DNA of 45,041 bases from contig NZ_LYPB01000036.1 of NCBI RefSeq assembly GCF_001653565.1, positions 1 through 45,041 on the forward strand, written 5' to 3'. Below the pieces are notes generated by a model. That model did no database searches. It was not told the DNA's origin and saw only the letters and a list, made by a program, of their open reading frames with translations. This DNA comes from Paenibacillus oryzisoli. Lineage in GTDB: Bacteria > Bacillota > Bacilli > Paenibacillales > NBRC-103111. Made by a program: the position numbers and the translations under genes. How positions within the stretch are numbered: the first letter of the stretch is position 1; each line of letters opens with the position of its first letter. Shown one piece after another: positions 7,846-15,129 of the stretch.

Positions 7846-9594
7846 GTGTCTAAACCGACCACGGCCAGACGACTCATGTCTTATGCACTCGTCTACAAGT
7901 TCAGAATTCTCGGAGCGCTGCTCATTCTTTGCTGTTCAGTAGCTGCCGAGCTGGGCGGGCCTTATATAACGAAAACGATTATTGATAAGTATCTCTCAAC
8001 CGGTGTGCATGAAATGGCGCCAGTGCTTAAACTGCTCGGCCTCTATATGGGCCTTTTGGTAACCGCTGGACTATGTAATTACTCCCAAGCTTATATCCTG
8101 CAATCTACGGCCTTACAGATCATTAAGAACATGCGGATGGACCTAATGGGCCACATTCAGCGTATTTCACTGCGTTATTTCGATAACACACCGATCGGCC
8201 AAGTCGTATCTCGTATTGCGAATGATACGGAAGCTGTCCGTGATCTGTTCATGAGCTTCATGGCCACGTTCGTTGTCAGCATGCTGCAATTGATCGGGAT
8301 ATATGTCGCGCTTTTCCTGCTGGATTGGCATCTAGCCATGTTCTGCTTGGTTTTGCCGCCGATTTTTGTGGTGATTATGTATGTTCATCTCAAATATTCG
8401 AAAATCTTCATCACCATCATGCGTGCCAGACTTAGCGATATGAACGCGATGATCAATGAATCGATCGTTGTGATGCCGATTATCCAGGCTTTTCGCCGCG
8501 AGAAAGTCACGTTGGATGAATTCGAAGTATTGAACATGGATCGTTATGTGAACCAACGGAAGCAATTTCAAATTTACGGTCTTTCCACACGGAATGTGGT
8601 TGGGACGATCGGCAGCTTGGTGACGGCGATGGTGATTTGGTATTTTGGCGGAAAATCCTTAGAGGCCGCTATTTCGTTCGGGGTGTTCTATGCGTTCATT
8701 GATTACTTAGGTCGGGTTTTTCAGCCGATCATTGGGATTTTCGATCAGTTGACGAATGCACAGCGTGCTTTTGTATCGGCGGAAAAGGTGTTCACGATTC
8801 TTGACATGGAAGGTCAAGACGTAGAGAAGGTTGGCCACGTACAGCGCCCTGAGGGCATCGTGAAGTTCGACCATGTCACCTTTGCGTATAAGGAAGGGGA
8901 GAACGTCTTGAAGGATATCTCCTTTGAGGCGCGAAAAGGGGAAACGATCGCCCTCGTCGGGCACACCGGCTCAGGCAAAAGCTCGATTCTGAACCTGCTC
9001 CTCGGCTTCTACGAGCCTGCTGAAGGCGCGATCACAATTGATGGCCAGGATATCAAGGGAATGTCCAAGCAAGCGCTGCGCAAGCATATGGGGATCGTGC
9101 TGCAGGATCCGTTCCTGTTCGCAGGGGACATCAAGTTCAACGTCAGCTTGTACAACCAGGACATCTCGCTCGACAGAGTGAAGGCTGCGTTACATGATGT
9201 TGGCGCTGCTGGCTTCATTGAGCAGTTGCCGAACGGCTACGACGAGCAAGTCGTCGAGCGGGGCAGCACGCTGTCCTCCGGCCAGCGGCAGTTGATCTCG
9301 TTCGCGCGTGCGCTGGCGTTCGATCCGTCGATCCTGATCCTCGATGAGGCGACAGCCTCCATCGACAGTGAGACGGAAGGGCTCATCCAGCGTGCGCTGA
9401 AGGTTGTGAGCGAAGGGCGGACGACACTCGTCATCGCGCATCGGTTGTCCACGATCCGCGATGCGGATCAAATTCTTGTGCTGCACCGCGGCGAGATCGC
9501 CGAGCGGGGCAATCACGAGACACTCATGGCGCTGGGCGGGCGCTATGCGAAAATGTACCAACTGCAGAAGGGTTCATCTGCAGTTGTAGGGTAA
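7846..9594 (+). CDS. Multidrug ABC exporter half-transporter, BmrD/YheH type
   Basis: This 582-residue partner of the preceding gene has an exporter membrane domain (about 1-320) and a nucleotide-binding domain. Walker A is GHTGSGKSS (about 372), the signature LSSGQRQL (about 476), Walker B LILDEATASID with the catalytic Glu present, and the H-loop IAHRLS. The signature deviates from LSGGQ. Together with the Asp in the partner, this leaves one canonical ATP site (this Walker B with the partner's LSGGQ) and one degenerate site, as in BmrCD-type heterodimers. It is shorter than the Bacillus YheH protein as I remember it. GTG start with AGGAGG nine bases upstream. The 3' third is noticeably richer in GC than the 5' part. 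A strong terminator follows. Confidence 0.88.
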   Translation: MSKPTTARRLMSYALVYKFRILGALLILCCSVAAELGGPYITKTIIDKYLSTGVHEMAPVLKLLGLYMGLLVTAGLCNYSQAYILQSTALQIIKNMRMDLMGHIQRISLRYFDNTPIGQVVSRIANDTEAVRDLFMSFMATFVVSMLQLIGIYVALFLLDWHLAMFCLVLPPIFVVIMYVHLKYSKIFITIMRARLSDMNAMINESIVVMPIIQAFRREKVTLDEFEVLNMDRYVNQRKQFQIYGLSTRNVVGTIGSLVTAMVIWYFGGKSLEAAISFGVFYAFIDYLGRVFQPIIGIFDQLTNAQRAFVSAEKVFTILDMEGQDVEKVGHVQRPEGIVKFDHVTFAYKEGENVLKDISFEARKGETIALVGHTGSGKSSILNLLLGFYEPAEGAITIDGQDIKGMSKQALRKHMGIVLQDPFLFAGDIKFNVSLYNQDISLDRVKAALHDVGAAGFIEQLPNGYDEQVVERGSTLSSGQRQLISFARALAFDPSILILDEATASIDSETEGLIQRALKVVSEGRTTLVIAHRLSTIRDADQILVLHRGEIAERGNHETLMALGGRYAKMYQLQKGSSAVVG

Positions 9595-9597
9595 GGA

Positions 9598-9635
9598 AAG
9601 GCGCTTCCTCGGTTGCTGAGGAAGCGCCTTTTTGT
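9598..9635 (+). terminator. Terminator of the ABC exporter operon
   Basis: AAGGCGCTTCCTC-GGTTGCT-GAGGAAGCGCCTT forms a 13-bp perfect stem followed by TTTG, directly after the second exporter gene. Confidence 0.92.
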
Positions 9636-9640
9636 GTGTA

Positions 9641-9691
9641 AGCGGGCCGCTGCGGGGGCGGCCGAAGCGCGCGGCCCCCGCAGCGGCCGCT
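9641..9691. repeat. Very GC-rich 50-base palindrome
   Basis: AGCGG(G)CCGCTGCGGGGGC at 9641-9659 pairs with GCCCCCGCAGCGGCCGCT at 9674-9691, with a single bulged G. The loop is also GC-rich. It follows the exporter terminator and lacks a U-tract, so it does not look like a normal terminator. Confidence 0.75.
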
Positions 9692-9830
9692 AGTGTTAGG
9701 ATGCGCTGCGGCCAAGGGCTTCTTTTTCGCGCGTGACATCTGCACGCTGCTCAGGATCGCCTCAATCCCGCCAGAAGAGGGTTACTCCAAGGGAGTGTGG
9801 CTGGCCGCACGCCACAATTCGTAACCATTT

Positions 9831-10022
9831 GGATTAACTGGAAAACCTCCATCTATTTTCGCGATTTTTGCTCCAATTGGACGATTAGCTGGAAAATATA
9901 CAGTTAAAATCGCAGGTTTCGAGCTAAACAGCTAGATACAGACAAATTAGCTGTAGGAAATACAGTTAAGTTATCGAGAGCGAGGGAAATGTCGAAATTA
10001 GATGTACTTTTTACAGTTAACA
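9831..10022 (+). repeat. 190-bp palindrome-rich dispersed repeat, copy 2
   Basis: This is the inverted homologue of 3196-3386. The first 36 bases are an exact reverse complement of 3351-3386, and the rest aligns with scattered differences. Shared landmarks in order are GGACGATTA, CAGTTAAAATCGC, CTAGATAC, AAATACAGTTAAGTTA, GCGAGG and TGTACTTTTT.CAGTTAA. Several overlapping TAACTG/CAGTTA palindromes would give the RNA a multi-hairpin fold. No coding potential is seen. Confidence 0.75.
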
Positions 10023-10340
10023 TGTGGGAAGAGGAGTAAGTGTGGGGACAACTGAGAGAGATAGGGTGCTAGAGGAATGTGTTAGTGGTGTATGAGAGTG
10101 AGAGTTGGAGTGAGTATTGAAGTTTTGGAGGATGGGGCGATGGCGTGCAGAGTGATGGAAGAAGAAGTAGACGAAGAGAAGTAGGAGCTGCGCTAAGAAG
10201 TAGAAGAAGTAGAAGAAGAGAAGTAACACCTATGCTAGTGGGAAAAGTATACGAAGATGAGTAGGAGTACAATAAAAATAGAGGTGGATGTAGCAAAAAT
10301 AGAATAGTAATAGTAATAATAATAGTAATAGTAGACGAAG
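10022..10340. other. Purine-rich low-complexity tract without genes
   Basis: About 300 bases of the plus strand are dominated by G and A, with repeated GAAGAAGTAG, GAGAAGTAG and GTAATA-type units and a (TAR) run at about 10303-10333. Pyrimidines are scarce, except around 10225-10235. Open frames on the minus strand are only Leu/Ser/Thr/Phe-rich translations of this bias and are not supported as genes. No transposon ends are recognised. Nothing else is visible up to the hairpin at 10457. Confidence 0.7.
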
Positions 10341-10456
10341 ATGCTTCTACAGCTACCTGAGCAAAGCAGCCTTAAACCAAATTTGTTTAAAACAAGCAAC
10401 TCTCAACAGAGGCTCAAGCCCACCAAATTACGATATCCAGCAGTAGTTGTTACAAT

Positions 10457-10515
10457 AAAAAACCAGCGGCAAGCACAGACTTATATTCAAGTCTAGCTTG
10501 CTGCTGGTTTTACTT
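10457..10515. terminator. Long terminator hairpin of the MFS gene
   Basis: AAAACCAGCGGCAAGC pairs with GCTTGCTGCTGGTTTT, and an inner AGACTT/AAGTCT extends the stem. A-rich sequence to the left gives a U-tract for the minus-strand gene ending at 10520. Confidence 0.9.
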
Positions 10516-10519
10516 TTAT

Positions 10520-11713
10520 TTACTTCAATTTAGGGTCCCGCAGATAGGTCCACAGCATCAAAACGAAGCCTGCCGCGGTCAATCCAGCACCGATCCAAGG
10601 TAAGGAAGATAAACCGATGTGGGTAATCGCCCAACCGCCGAGAAATGCACCGCCTGCATTACCGAGATTCAACGCAGAATGCGTTGAGGTGGCTGCCAGT
10701 TCTGGTGCGTCTTTGGCCAGATTCATGATGCGGATCTGCAGCCCAGGCAAAATCCCGAATGCAGCAATGCCCCATATGAATATGGTGATAATCGCAGCAA
10801 CCGGGAATTGATCGGTGTACGCGAATACGGCTAGAATAAGCGCTAACGCTGCGAAGTTGCCGATCAAGGACGGCATGAGTTTCCAGTCTGCCATTTTGCC
10901 ACCAACAATGTTGCCCAAAGTGACACCAAAGCCGAACAAGATGAGAATCCACGTTACACTGCTCTCTTTGAACCCTGTGATGTTGATTAGGATAGGTGCG
11001 ATGTAGGTGAACACTGCGAACAAGCTGCTGCATCCCAACGCACCGATTAGAAAGACGAGCAATAATTGCGGCTGTAACAGAGCGCGAACCTGCCGCACAA
11101 GGCTGCTATTGGTTTTCTGAGTAATTTTTGGAATGAAAATAAGGATACCAATGAAAGAGATAATCCCCATGATGACAACCGAACCGAAGGATGCCCGCCA
11201 GCCGAGATGTTGACCGATGTAGGTGCCAAGCGGTACGCCAAGGATATTCGCGATGGTTAGTCCCGCCATCATGACCGAGATAGCACTAGCCCTCTTCTCA
11301 GGCCGAACTAGATTCGCCGCGATCACTGAGCCGACTCCGAAGAAGGTACCGTGAGCCAAAGCCGTAACCAATCTAGCTACGAGTACGATGCCATAGGACG
11401 GAGCTAGGGCAGCTAAGCCGTTTCCTAGGATGAAGATGAGCATTAGTATGAGTAGAAGGCGCTTCTGCGGGAGCTTATGAGTCAACATAGCGAGAATCGG
11501 AGCTCCGAATGCCACACCAAGTGCATAACCCGTAATCAATTGCCCCGCTTGCGAAATGCTAACATTCAAGTCATCAGCCACATTGGGCAGAATTCCCATA
11601 ATAACGAACTCAGTCATACCGATGGCGAAAGCGCCGACCGTTAAGGAGAAAAGGGAGATAGGAAACCGCTCTTTCAAGGTGGCTGTCCCTTGTAAAGCTT
11701 GTGAAGTGTTCAT
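10520..11713 (-). CDS. MFS efflux transporter, DHA1 family (AraJ/YdhL-like)
   Basis: This 397-residue protein has twelve predicted membrane helices. Typical DHA1 segments are LTVGAFAIGMTEFVIMGILPNVADDL (helix 1), GQLITGYALGVAFGAPILAMLTHKLPQKRLLL (helix 2 and the A-motif region) and LGVPLGTYIGQHLGWRASF (motif C region). It probably uses the proton gradient to expel small compounds; the substrate is unknown. The ATG has AAGGTGGG about 10 bases upstream. An extended -10 (TGGTATGAT, minus strand, about 11751-11759) lies upstream. The gene is divergent from the MarR-type regulator, and a half-site of that regulator's candidate box (TATCTTAAA, 11736-11744) overlaps the likely transcription start, so control by the regulator is plausible. 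Confidence 0.9.
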   Translation of the reverse strand: MNTSQALQGTATLKERFPISLFSLTVGAFAIGMTEFVIMGILPNVADDLNVSISQAGQLITGYALGVAFGAPILAMLTHKLPQKRLLLILMLIFILGNGLAALAPSYGIVLVARLVTALAHGTFFGVGSVIAANLVRPEKRASAISVMMAGLTIANILGVPLGTYIGQHLGWRASFGSVVIMGIISFIGILIFIPKITQKTNSSLVRQVRALLQPQLLLVFLIGALGCSSLFAVFTYIAPILINITGFKESSVTWILILFGFGVTLGNIVGGKMADWKLMPSLIGNFAALALILAVFAYTDQFPVAAIITIFIWGIAAFGILPGLQIRIMNLAKDAPELAATSTHSALNLGNAGGAFLGGWAITHIGLSSLPWIGAGLTAAGFVLMLWTYLRDPKLK

Positions 11714-11880
11714 TAGTGCGTAGAACCCACCTTTCTATCTTAAAGGTTTAATCATACCACGATACGAGTCGGAAAAGGTGTGACAGTCTGTTCATTATTT
11801 TTCCATTTGTATAGGGAGACTGACAAGGGCAAACTGATTTAGGCTATATAAGGATAAGATTGAGTTGATGAAAATACTTG

Positions 11881-11921
11881 TTGACATTTATCTCTAAATA
11901 GAGTATCTTTAAATAAAGATA
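11881..11921 (+). promoter_or_regulatory. Promoter of the MarR gene with two tandem palindromic operators
   Basis: TTGACA (11881-11886), a 17-base spacer and TATCTT (11904-11909) form a good sigma-A promoter. Two palindromes cover the spacer and -10: TATCTCTAAATAGAG (11889-11903) and TATCTTTAAATAAAGATA (11904-11921, arms TATCTTTA/TAAAGATA). The second closely resembles the ATCT..AGAT inverted repeat known for MhqR of Bacillus subtilis. A bound repressor would block RNA polymerase, so autoregulation is the simplest reading. Confidence 0.75.
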
Positions 11922-11955
11922 AACGAAGCAAACAAAAGAAATGAGGTGAAGCGAC

Positions 11956-12399
11956 ATGAGCGAAGCAAAAAATCATTCTTTGGATCTCTACATTGCCCTT
12001 TCTAGAGCAAGTGAGTGGGTGAATGCCCACGGGGATCGAGATATTCGCAAACATGGACTGAACCGCACAGAGTTTGGTGTACTAGAACTGCTTTACCACA
12101 AGGGAGCGCAAGCGATTCAACAAATTGGCAGTAAAGTATTGATGAGTAGTGGGAACATTACTTATGTTGTCGATAAGCTAGTCAAGAAAGAATTCGTTAT
12201 ACGCAATACTTCAACGGAAGATCGCAGATTGATTTTTGCTGAAATTACGGAAAAAGGGAAACAATTTATTGAGGATGTTTTTCCTAAACATGCCGAAGTG
12301 ATCGAGAGCGCAGTAGCAGGATTAACAGAGGAAGAGAAGCAGTTAGCAAGTCAACTGTTGAAGAAGCTTGGCAGGTATGCGCAGGAAGGGTTCAAGTAG
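11956..12399 (+). CDS. mhqR: MarR-family regulator, MhqR-like
   Basis: This 147-residue winged-helix repressor has its recognition region at about 48-95 (AIQQIGSKVLMSSGNITYVVDKLVKKEFVIRNTSTEDRRLIFAEITEKG), including the MarR wing signature DRRLIFAEIT. It lacks an obvious redox Cys, unlike OhrR or YodB proteins, which fits MhqR. The ring-cleaving dioxygenase and carboxylesterase genes downstream correspond to genes that MhqR controls in Bacillus subtilis in response to quinones and related electrophiles. Candidate operators occur at its own promoter and before the dioxygenase gene. The ATG at 11956 has GAGGTGA upstream. MhqR identity is inferred from context; the MarR family is certain. Confidence 0.8.
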   Translation: MSEAKNHSLDLYIALSRASEWVNAHGDRDIRKHGLNRTEFGVLELLYHKGAQAIQQIGSKVLMSSGNITYVVDKLVKKEFVIRNTSTEDRRLIFAEITEKGKQFIEDVFPKHAEVIESAVAGLTEEEKQLASQLLKKLGRYAQEGFK

Positions 12400-12466
12400 T
12401 AACGAGTGGTTATTAGCTCAGAACGAAAGGACTTCCGTGTTTAAAAAAGCAATATCGCACGCAAAC

Positions 12467-12484
12467 TATCTTAAAATAAAGATT
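12467..12484 (+). promoter_or_regulatory. Candidate MhqR operator before the dioxygenase gene
   Basis: TATCTTAAAATAAAGATT matches the box at 11904-11921 in 16 of 18 positions and keeps the TATCTT/AAAGAT arms. It lies 25 bases before the dioxygenase start codon, so a bound repressor could block initiation or early elongation. Confidence 0.7.
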
Positions 12485-12509
12485 CTTAAATATGAAGGAG
12501 TTGGCTATT

Positions 12510-13469
12510 ATGACAACAACACAACAACAAACCGCAGGTATCCACCATATCACCGCTTTCGTACAACATGCACAGGCAACTGTTGATTTCTATGCAGGTA
12601 TTCTAGGACTACGCTTGATCAAAAAAACAATTAATTTCGATGCACCAGAAGTGTACCATCTCTATTTCGGTAATGAAGCAGGCAGCCCAGGCACGATCAT
12701 TACCTTCTTCCCTTACGCGGGATCTCGCAAAGGTCGGGTCGGCGGTGGTCAAGTCGGCATCACAACGTATGCTGTGCCAACAGGCAGCCTATCATTCTGG
12801 GAAGCACGCTTAACCCAATTCGATGTTGCTTATGAGAAAAATTCCCGATTTGGCGAAACTTATGTACAGTTCAAAGATCCAGACGGTCTACGACTGGAGA
12901 TTGTGGAGCGCGAGCAGGGTACACCAAGTCAGTGGGCGTTTGGCGGTGTGCCGGTGGATAAAGCAATCAAAGGCTTTGGCGGGGCTGTTCTCTACAGCAC
13001 AGCACCTGACAAAACTTCTGACCTGCTTGTGAATGTCATGGGTCTGACAAAAGTAGGTCAAGAAGGCGCCTATGCACGCTTCACTTCTTTCGGCGACTTG
13101 GGTAACATCATCGATATCAATGTAACGCCAATGGATTATGGCGCTGGCGGTGCGGGAACAGTCCACCATATCGCATGGCGGGCAAAAGATGATGCTGAGC
13201 ATGCGCTATGGAGAAGCCACGTAGCGAGCAACGGTTACCACCCTACACCAATCGTGGATCGTCAATATTTCAACGCGATTTATTTCCGTGAAGAAGGCGG
13301 CATCCTGTTTGAAATTGCTACGGATCCTCCAGGATTCGCAAGAGATGAAGCACCAGAGGCGCTTGGTGAGAAATTAATGCTGCCAGAATGGTACGAAGCA
13401 AGCCGCGATCAAATCGTGAAAAATTTGCCGCCAATCGAAGTGCGGGTATTGGAAGGTGACGAGCAATGA
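12510..13469 (+). CDS. Ring-cleaving dioxygenase of the VOC superfamily (MhqA/MhqE/MhqO type)
   Basis: This protein of about 319 residues has two vicinal-oxygen-chelate modules. The first opens GIHHITAFVQHAQATVDFYAGILGLRLIKKTINFD; the second begins around FGGAVLYSTAPDKT. Candidate metal ligands are His in GIHHIT (12/13), His in VHHIAWRAKDD and Glu in GGILFEIATDPPGF. Homologues in Bacillus are induced by hydroquinones and catechols and are thought to open aromatic rings; the real substrate is uncertain. The ATG at 12510 is chosen because GAAGGAG lies nine bases upstream; an upstream in-frame ATG at 12492 overlaps that site. It overlaps the next gene by four bases (ATGA), indicating translational coupling. 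Confidence 0.88.
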   Translation: MTTTQQQTAGIHHITAFVQHAQATVDFYAGILGLRLIKKTINFDAPEVYHLYFGNEAGSPGTIITFFPYAGSRKGRVGGGQVGITTYAVPTGSLSFWEARLTQFDVAYEKNSRFGETYVQFKDPDGLRLEIVEREQGTPSQWAFGGVPVDKAIKGFGGAVLYSTAPDKTSDLLVNVMGLTKVGQEGAYARFTSFGDLGNIIDINVTPMDYGAGGAGTVHHIAWRAKDDAEHALWRSHVASNGYHPTPIVDRQYFNAIYFREEGGILFEIATDPPGFARDEAPEALGEKLMLPEWYEASRDQIVKNLPPIEVRVLEGDEQ

Positions 13470-14074
13470 GACATATCTTTCAGCAAGGATCTGATGTGAC
13501 TGCACCCGTGCTCGTTCTGTTTCACGGAACGGGCGGGACCGAGCAAGATCTGCTCCCGTTGGCGCAGGCGATTTCACCAACCTCCTCCGTACTTAGCGTA
13601 CGGGGGAACGTCCTAGAGAACGGCATGCCGCGGTTCTTCCGGAGGCTGGCTGAGGGTATCTTCGACGAGGAAGATCTCATCTTCCGTACGAAGGAAGTTT
13701 ACGATTTCCTCGATGCAGCAGCCATCGAGCATGGCTTCGATCGCAGCAACGTCGTTGCGATCGGCTACTCTAACGGAGCGAACATCGCCGGCAGCCTCCT
13801 GTTCCACTATCCGAATGCGCTTCGCGCAGCCATTCTGCATCATCCGATGGTGCCGCGGCGCGGCATCCAGCTGCCTGATCTCACAGACACCCCTATATTC
13901 ATCGGGGCTGGCAAGAACGACCCGATCTGCTCCCCAGAGGAATCGGAAGAGTTAGAACGCCTGCTGAGCGCTGCTGGATCGGATGTTCATGTGCACTGGG
14001 AAAATTCAGGCCATCAATTGACGCGCTCTGAGGTTTTTGCCGCAGCAGAGTGGCTTCAAGGAATCTCACTCTAA
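13466..14074 (+). CDS. mhqD: Carboxylesterase, alpha/beta hydrolase (MhqD-like)
   Basis: This cytoplasmic serine hydrolase of 202 residues is of the phospholipase/carboxylesterase type. The oxyanion-hole motif is LFHGTGGTEQDLLPLA (near residue 15). The nucleophile is S102 in IGYSNGANI, the acid is the Asp in GAGKNDPICSP and the base is the His in SGHQLT. It is coupled by a four-base overlap to the dioxygenase gene, the same pairing as yodE-yodD (mhqE-mhqD) in Bacillus subtilis. The two products probably act in one detoxification route for quinone-like compounds, though the ester substrate is unknown. Confidence 0.85.
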   Translation: MRHIFQQGSDVTAPVLVLFHGTGGTEQDLLPLAQAISPTSSVLSVRGNVLENGMPRFFRRLAEGIFDEEDLIFRTKEVYDFLDAAAIEHGFDRSNVVAIGYSNGANIAGSLLFHYPNALRAAILHHPMVPRRGIQLPDLTDTPIFIGAGKNDPICSPEESEELERLLSAAGSDVHVHWENSGHQLTRSEVFAAAEWLQGISL

Positions 14075-14098
14075 GAGAAGAAGAGGGGGAAGGTCGCC

Positions 14099-14719
14099 AT
14101 GGCCGCCATGCTAGGCATTGATCCATCCGCACAAAGCGAACGAGAGAACTATAAGCTGCTGATTGGCAGCATTATTCCGAGGCCGATTGCTTTCGTCTCG
14201 ACCTTATCTACGGAAGGTGTGCTGAACGCCGCGCCTTTTAGCTATTTCACCATCGTGACGGCAGATCCGCCGATGGTTGCCGTTTCCGTGCAGCGGAAGC
14301 AGGGTGTCCGGAAGGACACCTCCCGCAACGCGGTCGATATAGGAGAATTCGTCGTGCATATTGCAGACGAATCCTATATCGACCAGATCAATCAGACCGC
14401 CGCTGCGCTGCCGCCGGAGGAGAGCGAAGTGACGTTGGCGGGGCTAACGCCCGTCGCGAGCAGCCAGATCGGCGTTCCGGGCATCGCCGAAGCCAGCATC
14501 CGCATGGAATGCGTGCTGGAGCAGGTGATTCCGCTTGGCGGAACACCTGATGCACCTGCGGCAGATTTGCTAATCGGACGTGTCCTTTATTTTCACATCG
14601 ATGAGAACTTAGTTGACAACGGACGTATTGATCCGCAGCAGCTAAGACCAGTAAGTCGATTAGCGGGCAATTCTTATGCGAAGCTTGGCGAGCTGTTTGA
14701 GATAGATCGCCCCCTATAA
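14099..14719 (+). CDS. Flavin reductase-like FMN-binding protein (DIM6/NTAB family)
   Basis: This 206-residue protein has the flavin-reductase-like split beta-barrel signature: LLIGSIIPRPIAFVSTLSTEGVLNAAPFSYFTIVTADPPMVAVSVQ, then KDTSRNAVDIGEFVVHIADE. It should bind FMN and may supply reduced flavin or act as an oxidoreductase. It lies 24 bases after the carboxylesterase gene, with AGAGGGGGA before the ATG, so it is the last gene of the MhqR-type operon. A role in reducing quinones or feeding an oxygenase is inferred from context only. Confidence 0.85.
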   Translation: MAAMLGIDPSAQSERENYKLLIGSIIPRPIAFVSTLSTEGVLNAAPFSYFTIVTADPPMVAVSVQRKQGVRKDTSRNAVDIGEFVVHIADESYIDQINQTAAALPPEESEVTLAGLTPVASSQIGVPGIAEASIRMECVLEQVIPLGGTPDAPAADLLIGRVLYFHIDENLVDNGRIDPQQLRPVSRLAGNSYAKLGELFEIDRPL

Positions 14720-14722
14720 AGT

Positions 14723-14776
14723 AGAGACGAAAAGCTTCGTTCTAGCGCAGAACGAGAGGCGATTCGTCTCTTTTGT
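14723..14776 (+). terminator. Terminator of the quinone-response operon
   Basis: AGAGACGAA...TTCGTCTCT encloses an inner stem TTCGTTCT/AGAACGAG and is followed by TTTTGTTG. Confidence 0.85.
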
Positions 14777-14822
14777 TGTTGGAGTAGGAGCCTAGGCAGA
14801 CAGCTTATGGGTAGACAAGTGC

Positions 14823-14844
14823 TGTGGAATAACGTTATGCCACA
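14823..14844. promoter_or_regulatory. 22-base near-perfect palindrome in the desaturase upstream region
   Basis: The arms are TGTGG-A-ATAAC and GTTAT-G-CCACA, with one mismatched pair. It lies about 290 bases before the desaturase gene, in a 350-base gene-free region (14777-15129) that also holds a GTTCCC/GGGAAC pair (about 14950-14992). Operator function is possible but not shown. Confidence 0.4.
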
Positions 14845-15129
14845 CGCTTATGTAAACTCATGCGATACCGCACCTTATCAGGGCAGATCATCCCCTCTGA
14901 AGTCGACTTTTTTGCAAAGAAATTCATCCCGAAAGGTCGGCATAGCACGTTCCCTGTAGCGATTTACTTATATTGCATTTTACAAAAGGGAACCTCCGCA
15001 CGTATGCTGAGTTAGCAATGTAATATTTGTTGCCCTATAACGGGAACTTATTTCGATTCGCAACGTACTACTTCAAGGGATTTAACTTACACAATTCGAC
15101 ACGACGCGAAGAGAGGGAGTTCTAACAGG

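Noticed and set aside
10017..10296. Open frames rich in Leu, Ser, Thr, Phe and Tyr on the minus strand
   Set aside because: They arise from the purine-rich plus strand, lack ribosome binding sites and have no domain-like pattern.
10457..10515. Inverted repeat as a transposon end
   Set aside because: It is a classical terminator hairpin at the MFS gene stop, with U-tract polarity.
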